This document shows, one piece after another, positions 12,308 to 22,498 of a stretch of 64,000 nucleotides of DNA. The stretch comes from Siphonodentalium dalli (lineage: Eukaryota; Mollusca; Scaphopoda; Gadilida; Siphonodentaliidae). The translations under genes were made by a program, and so were the position numbers. The notes under the pieces are model-generated. The model was not told the origin of the DNA and did no database searches. It was given only the letters and a program-made list of their open reading frames with translations. Where the stretch lies: contig CP136069.1 of the NCBI GenBank assembly GCA_032622095.1, positions 70,023,319-70,087,318 on the forward strand, read 5' to 3'. Within the stretch, counting starts at the first letter, position 1, and each line of letters starts with the position of its first letter.

Positions 12308-13897
12308 CCCGAAATGTTAAGTGAGTCTCAGGAATTTCATTGAAGATTTTTAGTAAACTTGACATGATTTGGCGAGGTCGGTAGGCGGGCGGTCGCGAAA
12401 ACTCAAATAAACGTCAACTGATTTCATTCATATTTGGTATATGAGTCTTTTGCAATAATATCTCGGACCAGTTCGAAAATCAGGTTTGTCCTATGTTTTA
12501 TACGAGAGTTATGGGACTTAGTTTGCGATTTTCATCGTTATCGACCGTTAGCCTGAGCGCGATAAATTAAACAAACTTTGACCGATTTCAACGATATTCT
12601 GTCTAGGATCACCTCTAGATTATAGCTATCGAATTTAAAAGATTTTAGATAAAAAAAAAACATGGCCTCTAGGTGGTAGCCTCCCTTTTCCCCGAAATTC
12701 GTGGAAAAAAAACATGGCCGCCAGCAGCCATGTTGTAATTTACTCGAGTTATGGACCTTAGTTCTGCGATAACTTTAACATTGTTTTTTATCTAACCGGA
12801 ACCAAATTTGGTATGTGAGTTTCTCAACCCAAAATACAGATCCATTTCGAATATGGGTTCGATCCGTTTGTTAACGAAGTTATGGTCATTTTTATAATTT
12901 TTATTTTTTTTAGATTGAACTCCTTGCTCAATTTAATTATGACGATGTCGGCCGAATCCTGCATGCGGCATTTCTTGAACATTTTCACTTAGGCGAAATC
13001 TCACCGGTTCGCGCTTGGTTATCAAGCACTTTGCTGCGATTTTCTGTCGGATCGCCCAGTCTATATGCACACGTTCTTACCGAATATTGAAAATATGAAT
13101 CCCGAGCCTATGACTGAGGAACCTATATAAAATTTGTTATCCTAATCCCTATTAATCAGGTTATTCCGCTTACTACGGGTCTGGATATCCAGAACTACTT
13201 CCCATATCTTATCGTCTTTGTTCCTCACTTCATATGTGCATGGTGGAAATATAGACCCAGTTGCCCAGAGATGCCGCGTTTTAACTGGTATTCATGTTTA
13301 TGTTTTTGTGATGAATTTGTATTGATGAACTCGTGCTTTGTGTCATATTTTGCATTATATAATCAAGGTGGGGAATCACGTGGTTTCGAGCTGATGAGTA
13401 TCACGCATTCAAAATGTCCGAGGCGATCGAAAACGCGACCAGAAACGAGGAAAAAGGTAATAAACTAGTGATATGACATGTTACATAGTATTTTGACAGC
13501 TACGAGCATATGCTATACTATTTTTCAAACAAGCTGATACCTCATTTCTTTCCAAACTCACAGTTGTTTGCTCTAACATTCTGATCAACGTTGGACGTCG
13601 AAGAATTCTCCTAGATGCATGGAATTGTGTGTTCCACGAACCTCTGACTGGCAACTTTGGTCAGAATTTTATAGAAAACTACTGAGAATTTCGGAACAAA
13701 TAAGATATCAATTTGTTTTAAAAATAAACTAGCATATGCTCGCAACAGTCCAAATGCTGCGTGTTTCATATTATGCAGATGTGGTGCATCTGTATCTCTA
13801 ATCGTAAATATAAAATTACTGGCAATATCTGAGGGATAATATTAACAATTATCACCATGTTTCCACAATGGACGTTCACTCAGATAATTACCCACAC
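12308..13897. other. no gene; weak subrepeats
   Basis: Positions 12308-12900 contain loosely repeated blocks (TTTGGTATATGAGTC / TTTGGTATGTGAGTT, GAGTTATGGGAC / GAGTTATGGACC, CATGGCC), like the internal repeats of Helitron-type elements. Positions 12900-13897 show nothing I can name. A 65-codon frame at 13271-13468 has no recognisable feature. Confidence 0.5.
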
Positions 13898-14265
13898 CAC
13901 ACGATCACATTATACACAACATATTCCATAATATATACGGTACATACCATTTGAAAGAGGAAGCTCCAAACATTATAGTATCAACTTATCTCAGATTCAC
14001 CCCTAGACTTCCCCGTTATTTACCCCAGAATGCATCATAATTCACAATTAACAGATATAGTTATTCCCCTTCCATTGAGAATATTATACTGGCAGTACAG
14101 ACCAGATCGAAATTAACACAGAACACACGTCGGTACCTTGATAAATACATCATGTTCACAGTTTACTCTACCGGATAAGTTGATAATATAATGTTTGGAG
14201 CTTCCTCTTTCAAATGGTATATATATATATACTATGGAATATGTTGTGTATAATGTGATCGTGTG
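13898..14265. mobile_element. inverted-repeat element (368 bp, ~92 bp arms)
   Basis: The left arm 13898-13990 (CACACGATCACATTATACAC ... TCAACTTATC) is the reverse complement of 14174-14265 apart from a few changes and an AT expansion. The 180 bp centre is unrelated to either arm. No target duplication is obvious. It is probably a non-autonomous DNA element. Confidence 0.82.
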
Positions 14266-15091
14266 ATTCGAAAATAAAGTGCACCTTTAAGGCATAAACA
14301 GATCCCATGTCAAGTAGTAGCATAGGTCTCCGCTGGGTTTATCCCTGCTAGTTTCAAAATTTGTGTTACCGTCTTTCAAACCCATGACCCAACTTGACAT
14401 TTTTTATATACTTTGTATTCTTAAGAGCACTGTACGATTTGTAACTCTTCAAGTGATGGAGGATAGAAATAGATATATAGATCTAGATAAGAGCAACCAA
14501 ATTACCATAGGCCCCAGGTATTAGCTTGTTTACATGTATATCCTTTGTGCAACCATACGGGGCCTAACAATAACAGTGCTCTGCGTGAAAACTCTCAAGG
14601 CGGAGGACAAACTCCATACAGCGCCCTCTATCACTGCGATATAGCACTGCCACAAGGATGGTACTTTGCAGACGATAAATCTATTTTTACGTATCGTCGC
14701 GGAACTGTATTTAGTCACCTATTATCTTGTTTTGACCACCAAATTTTTTTTAAAGTTTGCAATAATGGTAATTCTTTCGGTATTGATAAGAACAATATAT
14801 GAACTGAGCCAGACATAGACAATTTTAATCCTAAAACATAAGAACTAAAAACACGTAAGAAATCCTTACCAATTAATGTCCTTATGTCAGTGGTATCTCA
14901 GCGGAGCGATGGGAGATAACTCTGCCTGGAGTTTGGGCGGAGGAGTTTGCAAGGCATTAAAGATGCCCCATCCGATTTGACGTCATAAAACTGGCATTGG
15001 AACGTTTTCTACCAGCCAATACGCCAATAATTATTTATCAAAATCCTGATTTAATCGAAGGGAGATAACCGGAGCCAACTGGCCACTACTT
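14266..15091. other. no gene recognised
   Basis: Two overlapping open frames of 62 and 85 codons on opposite strands (14530-14802) have no recognisable content. I see no further structure. Confidence 0.5.
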
Positions 15092-15500
15092 GTCCGTGGT
15101 CCAGTGGTTAGCGTGTCGGACTTGTATTCACTGTAAACACGTCGATGTGGGTTCGCAGTGCGTCGCCGGTCATTGAGTCTCCACATTGCAGTGGCTTGGC
15201 CGCTTTGAGCGACGTGCAATTGTCGGATTGCTCGCTGTTTCAAAACCCGCGCCAAGTTGTGACCATTGAGCAAGGTTGCTCGTACTCTGTCGGCTTCGCA
15301 TCACTCATGCGTTAAAAGAGTACCAGTCAGCTTGTCATACTGATGAGTATCAGAACATGGTCTGATCAAAACAGCGCCTGCAATGGCTGCAACCGCTTCA
15401 TTGGTTGGCTTGTACAAATGACTGGGGTAATATTGTACCAAGCGTGTTAGAGCAAGTAATTGGTTAATCGCTATATAAAACTGGTCATTGTTATTATTAC
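15092..15500 (+). mobile_element. tRNA-derived SINE
   Basis: The 5' head has a full match to the pol III A box (TGGTCCAGTGG at 15097-15107), and a weaker B-box-like GGTTCGCAG lies ~50 bp downstream. The body ends in GCTATATAAAACTGG followed by an ATT-rich tail (TTGTTATTATTAC). Head, body and simple-repeat tail in that order are typical of tRNA SINEs mobilised by LINEs. The 80-codon minus-strand frame here is a shadow. Confidence 0.72.
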
Positions 15501-15857
15501 TAAAATAAACTTCCTTTTGGAATGATTATATTGACGGAGATATTCAGAACATTTTATGTTAAATTTATTGTTTTTATTTAAAATAACGTTATTGCCCCAC
15601 CAGCATCATAGCAATGCAACAGGGCCTACTAACATCATAGCAACTTAACATGATAGTCTAGGCAACACAGGAGGCGGATGCCCCCTCTCCAAATTTATGG
15701 GAACAAAATTGCCGAGTCCTACATTTTGATACAAGATATTCCCCGTTATATGGAATAAATCAGCGGAAATTGAAATTCTTATTGTAAACATTGAGTCTAT
15801 TTTTTTTCATCAGCGTCGACATATAACGTTTGCGTGTTCGCCGCGTCAATAGATGTA
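15501..15857. other. no gene; small repeat relic
   Basis: Around 15592-15650, CCACCAGCATCATAGCA followed by GGGCCTAC resembles the right part of the CACCCCTGG foldback family (copies at 37041 and 59586). The rest is unassigned. Confidence 0.4.
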
Positions 15858-16040
15858 CAGTAATGCCCCACATAATCGACTCCTGAACCGCAGCAGATTA
15901 TGGGTAAATTTAGTCGGAAATATGGCTTGTTGCCATTCAACGGAAAACTCTCACTGAGAGCTTTAGGATGAATGGAAACAAGCCATATTTCCGACTATAT
16001 CCTGAAAAGTTACCCATAATCTGCGTGGTTAAGGAGAATT
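15858..16040. mobile_element. diverged CAGTAATG foldback MITE
   Basis: It begins TA-CAGTAATGCCCCACATAA and retains both arms (GTCGGAAATATGGCTTGTTG and its inverse), but the right terminus has decayed after GGTTAAGGAG. This is the oldest-looking copy in the window. Confidence 0.8.
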
Positions 16041-16042
16041 TG

Positions 16043-16114
16043 TAATTACGTAGGACGGCCGATATCTCGAATAATATATAGCACGTAGAGGGTATCAAAT
16101 GACGCAGTGGGATA
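16043..16114. repeat. inverted repeat arm, left (pairs with 21026-21096)
   Basis: 72 bp (TAATTACGTAGGACGGC ... GACGCAGTGGGATA) are the near-perfect reverse complement of 21026-21096, 5 kb away. The arms enclose the whole Helitron block. Confidence 0.88.
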
Positions 16115-16835
16115 CGAAAACGGCTCAACCGATTTTGACGAAACTTGGTACGGGTTTGTAGTTTGACCCGAGGAATAACATGGGCCTACCCGCTTGCCCG
16201 TGCGGTGCCCCTTCTCCACTCCCCAGTGCTAGAGTCCTTGGCACGGCGTGATGTGACCCGATGCAGGAAGGACAACTCTAAATTCACACAACGTAAACAG
16301 CACAACGTCATCGAACGTATATCGTAAAATACACACAGATATTAGGTGTCGGGTAAAAGTTCACTAAATATCATCATCGTTATGGTCTGGAATCTCATCC
16401 AAGTATAAAGTGGAGCGAATCCATTGTCTAGGTCTCGAATCTGCACTCGGGTAAAAGTCGATCAAATCCATTTACCTGAGTTGGCTTCCAGAATGGCCGA
16501 AATTTTGGTTAAAGCTGTGTAACAGATCTTAGCTGTTTCTTGGCTACACGTTTGGTTTATTTACATTGAAATTGGTTAACTGGATTCTTTTGAAGCTTGA
16601 TAATTAATGAGCGTGTGTATATGAGGCGTCGCTATCAAACAGCGTTTATCTACTTGAGTCGGGTAAAACTGGCGGATTTATACAGACGAAATTTGATACA
16701 TAGGGTTACTTTTGTCCGGGGAGTGTATTGGACGGGTCAAATCGTGACCCCGACCTGACCTTGACCTTCAAAATGGTCAATTCAAGGTCAACTCGGGTCC
16801 AATGCTCATATACACTTATATAGTCATGTTTCTGG
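16115..16835 (+). mobile_element. truncated Helitron-related segment X1
   Basis: It starts inside the shared Helitron 5' region (CGAAAACGGCTCAACCG) without the TCTAATAT terminus. Downstream segments recur in the X2 copy at 17897-20092: TGACCCGATGCAGGAAGG, GTCGGGTAAAAGTT and AAAGTGGAGCGAATCCATTG. It ends where a complete 5' terminus begins at 16836. Confidence 0.65.
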
Positions 16836-17896
16836 TCTAATATATATTTGAGGAAAGTTTGTGTGTGTGTGTGTCTGTTCGCGATAGACTCGAAAACGGC
16901 TTAACCATTTTGACGAAACTTGGTACGGGTATGTAGTTTGACCCGAGGAGTAACATGGGCCTATCCGTTTGCCCGTGCGGCGTGACCTTGACCTTCGAGT
17001 GACCTTGAACCCATATTTCGGGATCCGCTGAGCCGATTTCCACCGAATTTGGTGGAAACGGGTAGTTTGAGGCGCTGAGCAATTTCGTCACACCCGGATG
17101 CCCGTGCGGTGTGACCTTGACCTTTCAAATGACATTGAACCCGTATCTCGGTATCCGCTGAGCCGATTTCCACCGAATTTGGTGGAAACGGGTAGTTTGA
17201 GGAGCTGAGCTATTTCGTCACACCCGGATGCCCGTGCGGCGTGACATTGACCATTCAAATGACCTTGAACCCGTATCTCGGTATCCGCTGGGCCGATTTC
17301 CACCAATGTTGGGGTGTTTGTGTAGATGGGGATGCCAATGAAATAAAAATCAACACGAGGACTCTCACCTTGACCTTCGAGTGACCTTGAACTCATATCT
17401 CGGGATCCGCTGAGCCGATTTTCACCGAATTTGGTGTGTGGGGGTAGTTTGAGGCGCCGAGCAATTTCGTCACACCCGGATGCCCGTGCGGCGTGACTGA
17501 CCTTCGAGTGACCTTGAACTCATATCTCGGGATCCGCTAGGCCGATTTCCACCGAATTTGGTGTGTGGGGGTAGTTTGAGGCGCCGAGCAATTTCGTCAC
17601 ACCCGGATGCCCGTGCGGCGTGACCCTGACCTTTCAAATTACCTGCAACCCGTATCTCGGTATCCGCTGGGCCGATTTCCACCACATTTGGTATGTGGGA
17701 GTAGTTTGAGGCGCTGAGCAATTTCGTCACACCCGGATGTCCGTGCGGCGTGACCTTGACCTTTCAAATGACCTTGAACCTGTATCTCGGGATCCGCAGG
17801 GCCGATTTCCACCATTTCCGGGGTGTTGGTGTAGATGGGGATGCCAATAAAAAAACAACACAACGACTCTCCCCGTCAGGACGGGTACCAAGCTAG
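16836..17896 (+). mobile_element. non-autonomous Helitron, copy Y1
   Basis: The 5' end is TCTAATATATATTTGAGG. The 3' end has a stem-loop CCCGT-CAGG-ACGGG about 10 nt before CTAG, followed by T. These are the Helitron hallmarks (5' TC, 3' hairpin, CTRR, host T). The interior is a ~128 bp minisatellite (about seven units, 17000-17830) plus GT-rich sequence. There is no Rep/helicase, so it depends on an autonomous partner. Confidence 0.82.
17000..17830 (+). repeat. Helitron minisatellite, ~7 units of ~128 bp
   Basis: The anchor CCGATTTCCACC (one CCGATTTTCACC) recurs at about 17033, 17165, 17293, 17417, 17542, 17671 and 17803. Each unit also holds GTAGTTTGAGGCGC, CACACCCGGATGCCCGTGC and TGACCTTGA-type blocks. 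Minus-strand frames of 70-102 codons here are repeats read as protein and are not genes. Confidence 0.9.
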
Positions 17897-18437
17897 TCTA
17901 ATATATATTTGAGGAAAGTTTGTGTGTGTGTCCGCGATGGACTCGAAAACGGCTCAACCGATTTTAACGAAACTTGGTACGGGTGTAGTTTGACCCGAGG
18001 AGTAACATGGGCCTATCCGTTTGCCCGTGCGGAACCCCTTCTTCACTCCCCAGTGTTAGAGTCCTTGGCACGGCGTGATATGACCCGATGCAGGAAGGAC
18101 AACTCTAAATTCACACAACGTAAACAGCACAACGTCATCGAACGTATATCGTAAAATACACACAGATATTGTCAATGTGCAGGCTATTAAGAATCGTTTA
18201 TCTACTTGAGTGAAAATACGGCATTTGCCGGCTCCGTCCCAAAATATAGCATTTACAATTTCTGATATATACATTTTTGTTACAGCTGATATTCTTAAGT
18301 ATATTTTGGATACATTTATATTTTTATGCTATTATTTTCCACACCTCACTTAGTGCGAAGTCATGTAGAGTTAGGTGTCGGGTAAAAGTTAAGTTCACTA
18401 AATATCATCATCGTTATGGTCTGGAATCTCATCCAAG

Positions 18438-19647
18438 AGCCTCGATTCTCATCCACCACTCCATTTGGCTGGGGTTCCGGACCATAGGGATGGCGATCAT
18501 TCGATCGCTTCTCGGCTTTTTGGCTCGAGCCCGTGCTGTGAGATACGTCCCCGACGATGGTCACCCCATCGGACGGGACTTCCACGGTGTGGGTTCGCAG
18601 CCTGAGGAGGACGAGTGGTCGTGACTGACTGACGGACTTCCGCTTTAGCGGGGATTAGAACCCGAAGCCACGACAAATAGTTTTCATGGCTGGCTCAACC
18701 GATTTTCGTGGCTGGTTAGCTAGCTAAGCCGGCTCAGTCACGACGTTCGTGGCTGACGAAGTATGGCGGCTCAGCCGGCTGAGATGTTATCATTCAGCGT
18801 ATTTTCGTTTCCGAAATGTTCCTAACCCCCCTGTTACCGGTTATAGACGCCGTTTTTTTTGCGTTTGTGGTGAACCCGTATAATTCCAGACCACACGTAA
18901 TCTTTTGATGTTGGGCTTTTCCATTATGGCGAAAATTCACGAAGGACTGGCATGGATATACTATGTAGTTTCCCATCTAATCGGTATAAGTAGTTACATT
19001 GGGACTTCTGTCGACTTCAGACTGCTATCACCACTGCCATCTTGCGATATATGCATGCATCATTGAATGATGAACCCGATAGTAATGATATATAATATTT
19101 CAAACTATTTTCTATTCTTATGTGTATATATTGACAAATGCCAGTGATGTCTGAGACTGGGTGTTGTCGATATAAACAATTTATATTTTAACCCTTTCAA
19201 TACCGAATGGATGCGCCCATTCAGTTATATGAAAGCATGCATTGGGATAGTCTATTCCACATTAAGGGGCCAGGTGTTCTGATAATATAACAACCATGCC
19301 GTGTCCATGCGAGTATATCAATATTAGACAATGCGGTTTAGTTCTTTGCGATTCACAGTACAGTTGTGCTTGACATATAAGCCCATGCACACGGCTCAGC
19401 CATTTTACAATTCCGGCGGCGGAGATTTTTAAATGTGGCTGGCGTTAGAAATAATATGGCTGGCGGCGGCTTGTAGCCAATATGGCTGGCGGCGGCGACG
19501 TACGATGGCGGCTTCGGGCTCTAGCGGGGACTGACACCGACAGGCAATTTGACCATCTCGTAAGGGTGGGTCACCTCTTTCGGGGTGCTCCAGCCGATAT
19601 GAGTGGTCCGCAATAGCCCCGGGTTCTAAAAAAAAAAAAAAAAAAAA
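18438..19647 (+). mobile_element. polyadenylated retro-insertion with U2 snRNA fragment
   Basis: Compared with X1, about 1.2 kb sits between CATCCAAG and TAAAGTGG. It ends in A20 (19628-19647), as expected for LINE-driven retrotransposition. It includes the U2 5' end at 18504-18525, GC-rich GGCGGC/GGCTCAGCC stretches, and at 19188 a TTAACCCTTTC piece of another MITE family. No target duplication is visible. If the U2 start marks the true 5' end, the insertion is 18504-19647 and X1 has lost 18438-18503. Confidence 0.6.
18504..18525 (+). ncRNA. U2 snRNA 5'-end fragment (22 nt)
   Basis: From memory of metazoan U2, this matches nucleotides 1-22 (stem-loop I region, ATCGCTTCTCGGC ... TTTTGGCT) with one difference, a T for the usual C in the middle. 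It then diverges at the point where U2 continues AAGATC. Far too short to be a functional gene; no branch-site pairing region or Sm site follows. Confidence 0.6.
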
Positions 19648-20092
19648 TAAAGTGGAGCGAATCCATTGTCTATGTCTCGTATCTGCACTCCGTTAAAAGT
19701 TGATCAAATCCATTTACCTGAAATGGCTTCCAGGTTAAAGCTGTGTAACAGATCTTAGCTGTTTCTTGGCTACACGTTTGGTTTATTTACATTGAAATTG
19801 GTTAACAGGATTCTTTTGAAGCTTGATAATTAATGAGCGTGAGTATATGAGGCGTCGCTATCAAAGAGCGTTTATCTACTTGAGTGTAAATCAAATCGGC
19901 TAAACTGGCGGATTTCTACGGACGAAATTTGATACTTATGGTTACTTTTGTCCGGGGAGTGTATTGGACGGGTCAAATCGTGACCCCGACCTGACCTTGA
20001 CCTCCAAAATGGTCAATTCAAGGTCAAATCGGGTCCAATTTCGCATGCGCCCGTGTTCTTGCTCATATACACTCATATAGTCATGTTTCTGG

Positions 20093-20889
20093 TCTAATAT
20101 ATATTTGAGGAAAGTTTGTGTGTGTGTGTCTGTCCGCGATGGACTCGAAAACGGCTTAACCGATTTTGACGAAACTTGGTACGGGTATGTAGTTTGACCC
20201 GAGGAGTAACAAGGGCCTATCCGTTTCCCCGTGCGGCATGACCTTGACCTTCGAGTGACATTTAACTCATATCTCGGGATCCGCTGAGCCGATTTCCACC
20301 GAATTTGGTGGAAACGGGTAGTTTGAGGCGCTGAGCAATTTCACACCCGGATGCCCGTGCGGCGTGACATGGACCTTTCAAATAACCTTGAACCCGTAAC
20401 TCGGTATCCGCTGGGCCGATTTCCACCATTTTTGGGGTGTTGGTGTAGATGGAGATGCCAATGAAATAAAAAACAACACAACGACTCTCACCTTAACCTT
20501 CGAGTGACCTTGAACTCATATCTCGGGATCCGCTGAGCCAATTTCCACCGAATTTGGTGTGTGGGGGTAGTTTGAGGCGCCGATCAATTTCGTCACACCC
20601 GGATGCCCGTGCGGCGTGACCTTGACCTTTCAAATTACCTTCAACCCGTATCTCGGTATCCGCTGGGCCGATTTCCACCAAATTTGGTGTGTGGGGGTAG
20701 TTTGAGGCGCTGAGCAATTTCGCCACACCGGATGCCCGTGCGGCGTGACATTGACCTTCAAATGACCTTGAACCTGTATCTCGGGATCCGCTGGGCCGAT
20801 TTCCACCATTTTGGGGTGTTGGTGTAGATGGGGATGCCAATAAAAAAACAACACAACGACTCTCCCCATCAGGACGGGTACCCAGCTAG
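20093..20889 (+). mobile_element. non-autonomous Helitron, copy Y2
   Basis: Same 5' TCTAATATATATTTGAGG and 3' CTAG-T ends as Y1. The 3' hairpin has one mismatch (CCCAT-CAGG-ACGGG). It is shorter (797 bp) because the minisatellite has about five units (CCGATTTCCACC near 20288, 20418, 20541, 20669 and 20796). Confidence 0.8.
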
Positions 20890-21025
20890 TACTATATATA
20901 CGCATTCATTTGTATTTACGATATACAGTAATACCCTAAATAAACGACTCCTCAACCACGATTATTTAGCGCATTACTGTATTAACAGCCATAACGTAGA
21001 TACAAATGAATGCGTATATATAGTA
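20890..21025. repeat. hairpin around the minimal MITE
   Basis: TATATATACGCATTCATTTG on the left is inverted as CAAATGAATGCGTATATA near 21003-21020, with the 54 bp MITE in the loop. The hairpin abuts the Helitron 3' end on one side and the 71 bp inverted arm on the other. Confidence 0.72.
20926..20979. mobile_element. 54 bp minimal CAGTAATG MITE
   Basis: Only the two termini remain (CAGTAATACCCTAAATAAACG ... joined to ... TTTAGCGCATTACTG), flanked by TA on each side. It is an internally deleted family member. Confidence 0.78.
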
Positions 21026-21096
21026 TATCCCACTGCGTCATTTGATACCCTCTACATGCTATATTATTCGAGATATCAGCCGTCCTACGTAATTAC
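21026..21096. repeat. inverted repeat arm, right (pairs with 16043-16114)
   Basis: Reverse complement of the left arm with a few substitutions. LINE-1 follows directly. Confidence 0.88.
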
Positions 21097-21147
21097 AAAG
21101 TCTGTCCCGCAGTTTGTCATTTTGTCCCGCATTCCGTCACATCCGGC

Positions 21148-21917
21148 TTGTCATCGTTAAAGGACGGGGATGTTGATTCTGACATGGACGCGGCGACAGT
21201 GATTGATTCGGATAGTGAGAGTGACGACACGAACAGTTCGGGAAGTGATAGTGAGTCTGAGCAGGATAATGAGAAAAAGCGTGTGCTAGTTGATTCAATA
21301 GTAATCGGAGCAAGTAACATGCGTGATGTGCATATAAATAAGCCAAATGTGAGTGTCTTTTACAAATCTGGTAGTAAAATTTACCAGATTGAGTCACTAA
21401 TGAAGGATGCACATAAGAGTAAGCGGTTTAGATATAAAGCCATCAAATCAGTAACCCTCCATTTGGGAACAAATGATGTAACAAAATGTAACAATAAGCC
21501 GGAGTCCGTCAAAATAGCATTCACAAAGAGCATTCCAAAATCCCCCAAAGCATTCATAAATGTGTGTAGCATTCCTCCAAGGAAGGGTACATGAAGGCAA
21601 GCATGCATATTAAGAAGCTTAATGGCTACACAACTGAAGTCAATTCATTTCTGTGTGAATTTTGTAAAGATTTTCCTAAAGTAAATTTTGTTGACAATGA
21701 CAATTTGTTTACTAGCTTCGGAGGTGTTGTGAGGAGTTTGTTCAACAAGAGTGATGCATCGGGTGTGCATTTTAGCCCGGATGGTAAGAGACGGTTGGCT
21801 GAGACATTGGAGAAAGTGGTTGAGTCGGTTCAGAAAGAGGAAGCGCAGCGGCCGAACGACTGGGTCTGGAAAGAAGAAGTCTGCGACGCATGCTTGATGG
21901 GAGAGCGAACTGACTGA
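21148..21917 (+). pseudogene. LINE-1 ORF1: SGNH/GDSL esterase domain, frameshifted
   Basis: The first part (21148-21594, 148 codons) opens with an acidic Asp/Ser/Glu-rich tract, then shows the esterase block around GASNMRDV (the nucleophile-loop position) and LHLGTNDV (the G-x-N-D block). A frameshift ends it at TGA 21592-21594, which overlaps an ATG as ATGA. The domain continues in another frame to 21917 and carries DASGVHFSPDG, the Asp-His block of the catalytic triad. Esterase ORF1 proteins are known from CR1-group LINEs; their role in retrotransposition, possibly RNP or membrane association, is unsettled. The GDSN motif is degenerate (GASN). The start codon at 21148 is the only upstream ATG consistent with the acidic leader, and it is not proven. 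Confidence 0.72.
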
Positions 21918-21945
21918 GTGTATTGCTAGTTGTGACAATGGGCCC

Positions 21946-22420
21946 ATGTCAGGCACTGATCGCCTGAAAATATTGGGTTTGAATGTTTGTGGACTCGATA
22001 GACGTTTAAACTATCCCGACTTTTGTGATCTAATTGATGAATATGATATCTTATGTTTTTCAGAAGTGAAATATTTCAAATTTTATAACATTTGTATACC
22101 TAAGTAATCGGTCTAAACGCAGAATGCGCGGATGTCGTAGAAGTGGTGGTATTGTGTTAGCCGTGAAAGATGATATTCATAAGCATTTCAGAGGTATAGA
22201 TAATACATCTGAAATAGTAACTTGGGCAAGATATAAATCCTCGCTTCTTATAGGTGCTGTACATGTGCCACCTATAGTAATACGAAATATGCTAATGACA
22301 ATTGGTGTATGGAATTGGAAATTGAACTTCGTAAATATCGAATGCCTGACGACCAGTTATTGTTGGTCGGAGATTTCAACGCACGGACATCACATCTCGA
22401 TGATATCGATGAAACTTTAG
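21946..22420 (+). pseudogene. LINE-1 ORF2 start: APE endonuclease, N-terminal and middle parts
   Basis: ATG at 21946, 28 nt after the ORF1 stop, begins LKILGLNVCGL, the N-terminal strand of LINE AP endonucleases with the metal-binding Asn. The metal-binding Glu follows in ILCFSEVK. The frame is lost near 22106. RRSGGIVLAVKDD appears in a second frame from 22124, and LLLVGDFNAR, the catalytic Asp/Asn strand, at 22357-22386 in a further frame. Three frames in 450 bases show old decay. The enzyme nicks target DNA to prime reverse transcription. Confidence 0.74.
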
Positions 22421-22498
22421 AAATGGGCGATTTGAAACATATTATTAACTTGGCGATTTTATTTTCGTTAATGTTATAGTTTCCGAAAATTTGGAAGA

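Larger units (their letters stand above)
17897..20092 (+). mobile_element. Helitron-related segment X2 with internal insertion
   Basis: It begins TCTAATATATATTTGAGG directly after the CTAG of Y1 and follows X1 through GGAATCTCATCCAAG (18437). It is then interrupted by ~1.2 kb and resumes as TAAAGTGGAGCG at 19648, continuing like X1 to 20092. The interruption is therefore datable as later than the duplication of X. Confidence 0.72.

Noticed and set aside
15092-15165. Possible functional tRNA gene
   Set aside because: The A box is good, but the B box and the anticodon and acceptor stems do not fold into a tRNA, and a SINE-type body and tail follow.
16837-17863. Series of 70-102 codon minus-strand frames with repeated GHAARASGCDEIAQ-like peptides
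   Set aside because: They follow the 128 bp Helitron minisatellite. Frame openness comes from the repeat, and units change frame between copies.
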